From: an uncultured Bacteroidota bacterium
GTDB taxonomy: Bacteria; Bacteroidota; Bacteroidia; Bacteroidales; P3
NCBI GenBank assembly: GCA_902774395.1
Contig: CACYIK010000002.1
Coordinates: forward strand, 124,001 to 188,000
DNA length: 64,000 bases
Direction of reading: 5' to 3'
The first letter of the stretch is position 1, and every line of letters starts with the position of its first letter. A program made the position numbers and the translations under genes. This document shows positions 62,112 through 64,000 of this stretch, piece after piece. The notes under the pieces are model-generated. The model worked only from the letters and a program-made list of their open reading frames with translations, did no database searches and was not told the DNA's origin.

Positions 62112-62855
62112 TTAGAGTTCCTTCACGGGGATGTCAAAATAGGTGTCGGGGAAGGGCTCGTTCCTCAGGGTGAAGTGCCACCACTCGCACTCGTAGGGTT
62201 TGAAGCCGTGGGCCAGCATGGCACGGCGCAGGATCATGCGGTTCTCGAACTGCTGGGCAGTGATGGTGTCGTTCTGACGGTAGGTGCCGGTTTCGGGATT
62301 GCCTCCGCAGTCGGGATGGCTCTCTTTGCCGAACCAGTCGAAGGTGCCGCCCATGTCGGCCTCTTTCTCGGTGCGCATGTCGAAGAGCGTCAGGTCGAGC
62401 GTCGAGCCGCGCGAGTGGCCGCTGCGGGTGGCGATATACTCTTTGATGAAGAGGCTGTCCTTGCACTCGTTGGGGTAGAAGTAGCTCTTCATGAGTGTGT
62501 CGCTCAGATCCTTGCCCCAGCGTACGAAGTGGTCGACGGCGCACTGGGGACGGTAGGCGTCGTAGATTTTCAGGCGGTAGCCCTGGGCCTTGAGGTCGTC
62601 GCTGACGGCCTTGAGGCTGTCGGCAGCCTCGCGCGTGAGCAGCGCCGTGGGCTGGAGGTAGCCGTCGATGCGGGCACCGACGAAGTTGTAGGTGCCGAAA
62701 TAGCGGATCTCCAGGATGACATCAGGCACCACGTCGGTGATGTTGACGAACTGGGAAGAGTCCATCTCGGGTTCAAGAAGGGGCTGCTCGTCGTTACACG
62801 AGACCACTGTCGCGCCCAGCATCAGGGCGAAAAGGGGAAAGAGTATTTTTTTCAT
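62112..62855 (-). CDS. D-Ala-D-Ala dipeptidase (M15D, VanX-type) lipoprotein
   Basis: A 247-residue lipoprotein (LFALMLGATVVSC) of peptidase family M15D. The zinc motif SGHSRGSTLDLTL (SxHxxGxxxD) and the C-terminal ECEWWHF (ExxWH) are intact, and IYDAYRPQ is typical. In VanX the enzyme splits D-Ala-D-Ala in glycopeptide resistance; chromosomal lipoprotein forms in Gram-negatives more likely recycle cell-wall dipeptides, since no vanHA genes are here. On the minus strand TATCTTTG (62879-62886) is a good -7 element 24 bases upstream. Confidence 0.92.
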   Translation of the reverse strand: MKKILFPLFALMLGATVVSCNDEQPLLEPEMDSSQFVNITDVVPDVILEIRYFGTYNFVGARIDGYLQPTALLTREAADSLKAVSDDLKAQGYRLKIYDAYRPQCAVDHFVRWGKDLSDTLMKSYFYPNECKDSLFIKEYIATRSGHSRGSTLDLTLFDMRTEKEADMGGTFDWFGKESHPDCGGNPETGTYRQNDTITAQQFENRMILRRAMLAHGFKPYECEWWHFTLRNEPFPDTYFDIPVKEL

Positions 62856-63012
62856 CTGTCAATTATTTAAATAATTTGCAAAGATACAAACTTTTCGCGA
62901 CATGAGAAAAAAGTTTTTTTCTCGACCTGCGAAAAACATTGCCCTTTCACAAGTTCGAAAACTTATTGCCATTAAGGGCAATAAAAGATGAGGCATCAGC
63001 GTTATAGCAACA

Positions 63013-63735
63013 ATGGAACGTCACAGCCGAACAGAGATGCTCGTCGGAGCCGCCACCATGGAGCGGTACCGCGCCACCCGCGCGATACTCTTCGGCGTGG
63101 GCGGCGTGGGGTCGTGGTGTGCCGAAGGACTTATCCGTAGCGGCATAGGCCACCTGACCATCGTGGACCGCGACATCGTGGCAGAGAGCAATATCAACCG
63201 CCAGCTCATGGCCACCACCGCCACCGTGGGACAGTCCAAGGTCGAGGCATTGAAAGCCCACCTGCTCGACATCAACCCCGACGCCGACATCGTCGCACTG
63301 CAGAAGAGTTATAGTGCCGACAGCGCCGCCGACTTCGACCTCGACGGCTACGACTATGTCGTCGACGCCATCGACAGCCTGGCCGACAAGATGGAACTGA
63401 TCATCAACTGCACACAGAAGGGGCTCCCCTTCACCTTCTTCTCCTCGATGGGTGCGGCGCTGAAGATGGACCCCACACAGGTGCGCGTCAGCGAGTTCTG
63501 GGAGGTCGACGGCTGCCCGCTGGCAGCGACACTGCGGCGCAGGATGCGCCGCCAGAAACGCTACCCCGGACGCAAGTTCCGCTGCGTGTGGAGTCCCGAA
63601 GTGATCCGCACGGAGGCCAAAAGCGAGACCGCTGAGGCGACAGCCGCCAAGGGGAGCATGGTGCATGTCACCGCCGTGGTGGGATTCACCCTCGCCGGAC
63701 TGATTCTACAAGACATAAAAAAGAAACAATCATGA
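63013..63735 (+). CDS. tcdA: tRNA threonylcarbamoyladenosine dehydratase
   Basis: TcdA (CsdL) is an E1-like ATP-dependent enzyme that cyclises t6A to ct6A at position 37 of tRNA. Motifs are AILFGVGGVGSWCAEGL (ATP loop), IVDRDIVAESNINRQLMA (the Arg and Asp/Asn set of E1 enzymes), VDAIDSLADKMELI and FFSSMGAALKMDPTQV. At 240 residues it is normal. A small hairpin ATTGCC-ATTAAG-GGCAAT lies near 62970 in the divergent gap; no plus-strand promoter is clear. Its stop overlaps murF as ATGA. Confidence 0.95.
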   Translation: MERHSRTEMLVGAATMERYRATRAILFGVGGVGSWCAEGLIRSGIGHLTIVDRDIVAESNINRQLMATTATVGQSKVEALKAHLLDINPDADIVALQKSYSADSAADFDLDGYDYVVDAIDSLADKMELIINCTQKGLPFTFFSSMGAALKMDPTQVRVSEFWEVDGCPLAATLRRRMRRQKRYPGRKFRCVWSPEVIRTEAKSETAEATAAKGSMVHVTAVVGFTLAGLILQDIKKKQS

Positions 63736-64000
63736 TAGAAAGACTGTATTCGACATACCTGCAGTCGCGGACGGTGACTACCGACTCGCGCAACATCACC
63801 CCCGGATGCATTTTCTTCGCCTTCAAAGGCGAGAAATTCGACGGCAACGCCTTCGCGCCGCAGGCGCTGGAACAGGGGGCCGCACTGTGCGTCGTTTCCA
63901 ATGTTGAATGTGGAATGATGAATGATGAACGAGTTATCGTCGTTCCCGATGTGTTGAAGACACTCCAGGAGCTGGCACGCGAGCACCGCCGCCACCTCGA
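63732..64000 (+). CDS. murF: MurF, UDP-MurNAc-tripeptide--D-Ala-D-Ala ligase, 5' part
   Basis: Only the first 89 codons are in the window. MIERLYSTYLQSRTVTTDSRNITPGCIFFAFKGE contains the Mur-ligase N-terminal DSR..PG..F.A..G pattern; DGNAFAPQALEQGAALCVV and VIVVPDVLKTLQELARE follow as in MurF. A repeat (63900-63932) inserts NVECGMMNDE in frame between two strands. MurF adds D-Ala-D-Ala to the peptidoglycan precursor; its start overlaps tcdA by four bases. MurE is a weaker alternative. Confidence 0.85.
   Translation, partial: MIERLYSTYLQSRTVTTDSRNITPGCIFFAFKGEKFDGNAFAPQALEQGAALCVVSNVECGMMNDERVIVVPDVLKTLQELAREHRRHL
63900..63932 (+). repeat. In-frame AATGATGA-type repeat in murF
   Basis: Units of ATGTTGA, ATGTGGA, ATGATGA encode NVECGMMNDE. 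This is the rarer purine-rich orientation, kept short enough to avoid a TGA in frame. Confidence 0.75.

Noticed and set aside
62112..62855. Vancomycin resistance locus
   Set aside because: Only a VanX-type lipoprotein is present, without vanH or a vanA-type ligase; Gram-negative context suggests cell-wall recycling.
1..64000. tRNA, rRNA or 4.5S/SRP RNA genes
   Set aside because: I looked in the gaps, including around ffh, and found no cloverleaf or conserved rRNA sequence; small RNAs cannot be excluded without a covariance search.

Overview
The window is a chromosome segment from a Bacteroidales bacterium. The evidence is a type IX secretion sortase and its partner (PorU/PorV) at the left edge, a short RpoD, many lipoproteins, and promoters of the Bacteroidetes form TTTG-N19/20-TAnnTTTG upstream of several genes. 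By eye the coding DNA is fairly GC-rich. The segment at about 54.1-56.7 kb is clearly AT-richer and looks acquired. I see no rRNA, tRNA or CRISPR array and no intact transposase. The first gene (porU) and the last (murF) are cut by the window edges.

Layout. 0-6 kb (+): porU end, porV, ispF, clpS, then an nfeD/floA/DUF308 membrane group. 6-15 kb (-): guaB, three PpiC/SurA-like periplasmic proteins, a MoxR ATPase, a secreted protein with an OmpA-like stretch, and panB. 15-22 kb (+): a TlpA-like lipoprotein, an outer-membrane protein, ribF, an omega-amidase-like hydrolase and mutS2. 22-26 kb (-): two related DUF4919-type secreted proteins, one of them continuing into macroglobulin-like domains. 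26-34.6 kb (+): hydF, folA, cinA, two small membrane proteins, a shortened beta-mannosidase, rpoD and rsmG. 34.8-45 kb (-): folD, ffh, a caspase-like lipoprotein overlapping a VIT/VWA/TonB-C protein, radA, a U32 peptidase, an esterase and a lipoprotein. 45-54 kb (+): a cyclic beta-1,2-glucan synthase homologue of about 2580 residues followed by a FkbM methyltransferase. 54-60 kb: an accessory zone. 59.8-64 kb: dnaK and a VanX-type dipeptidase (-), then tcdA and murF (+).

The accessory zone holds a nuclease remnant, a membrane-anchored arginine/agmatine deiminase-like protein with a lipoprotein, a Fic protein and a RelE-type toxin-antitoxin pair. It is punctuated by two detached copies of the dnaK 3' end. 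Each copy is joined to the same 72-bp unit and lies in the same orientation as the real dnaK end, so the dnaK terminus looks like a repeated insertion point.

The most unusual property is a dispersed set of short repeats with a 7- or 8-base period (for example TCATCAC/TCATCAT, CACCTTT, AATTAAG, CAATCAAA). They fill intergenic gaps and also sit in frame inside conserved enzymes (RibF, MutS2, HydF, CinA, RadA, MoxR, the amidase, the glucan synthase, MurF). They form part of the signal peptide of at least five exported proteins. In the beta-mannosidase one such repeat occupies the place of what appears to be a missing Ig-like domain. A 23-base string is shared exactly by moxR and the amidase gene, which points to copying between loci as well as slippage.
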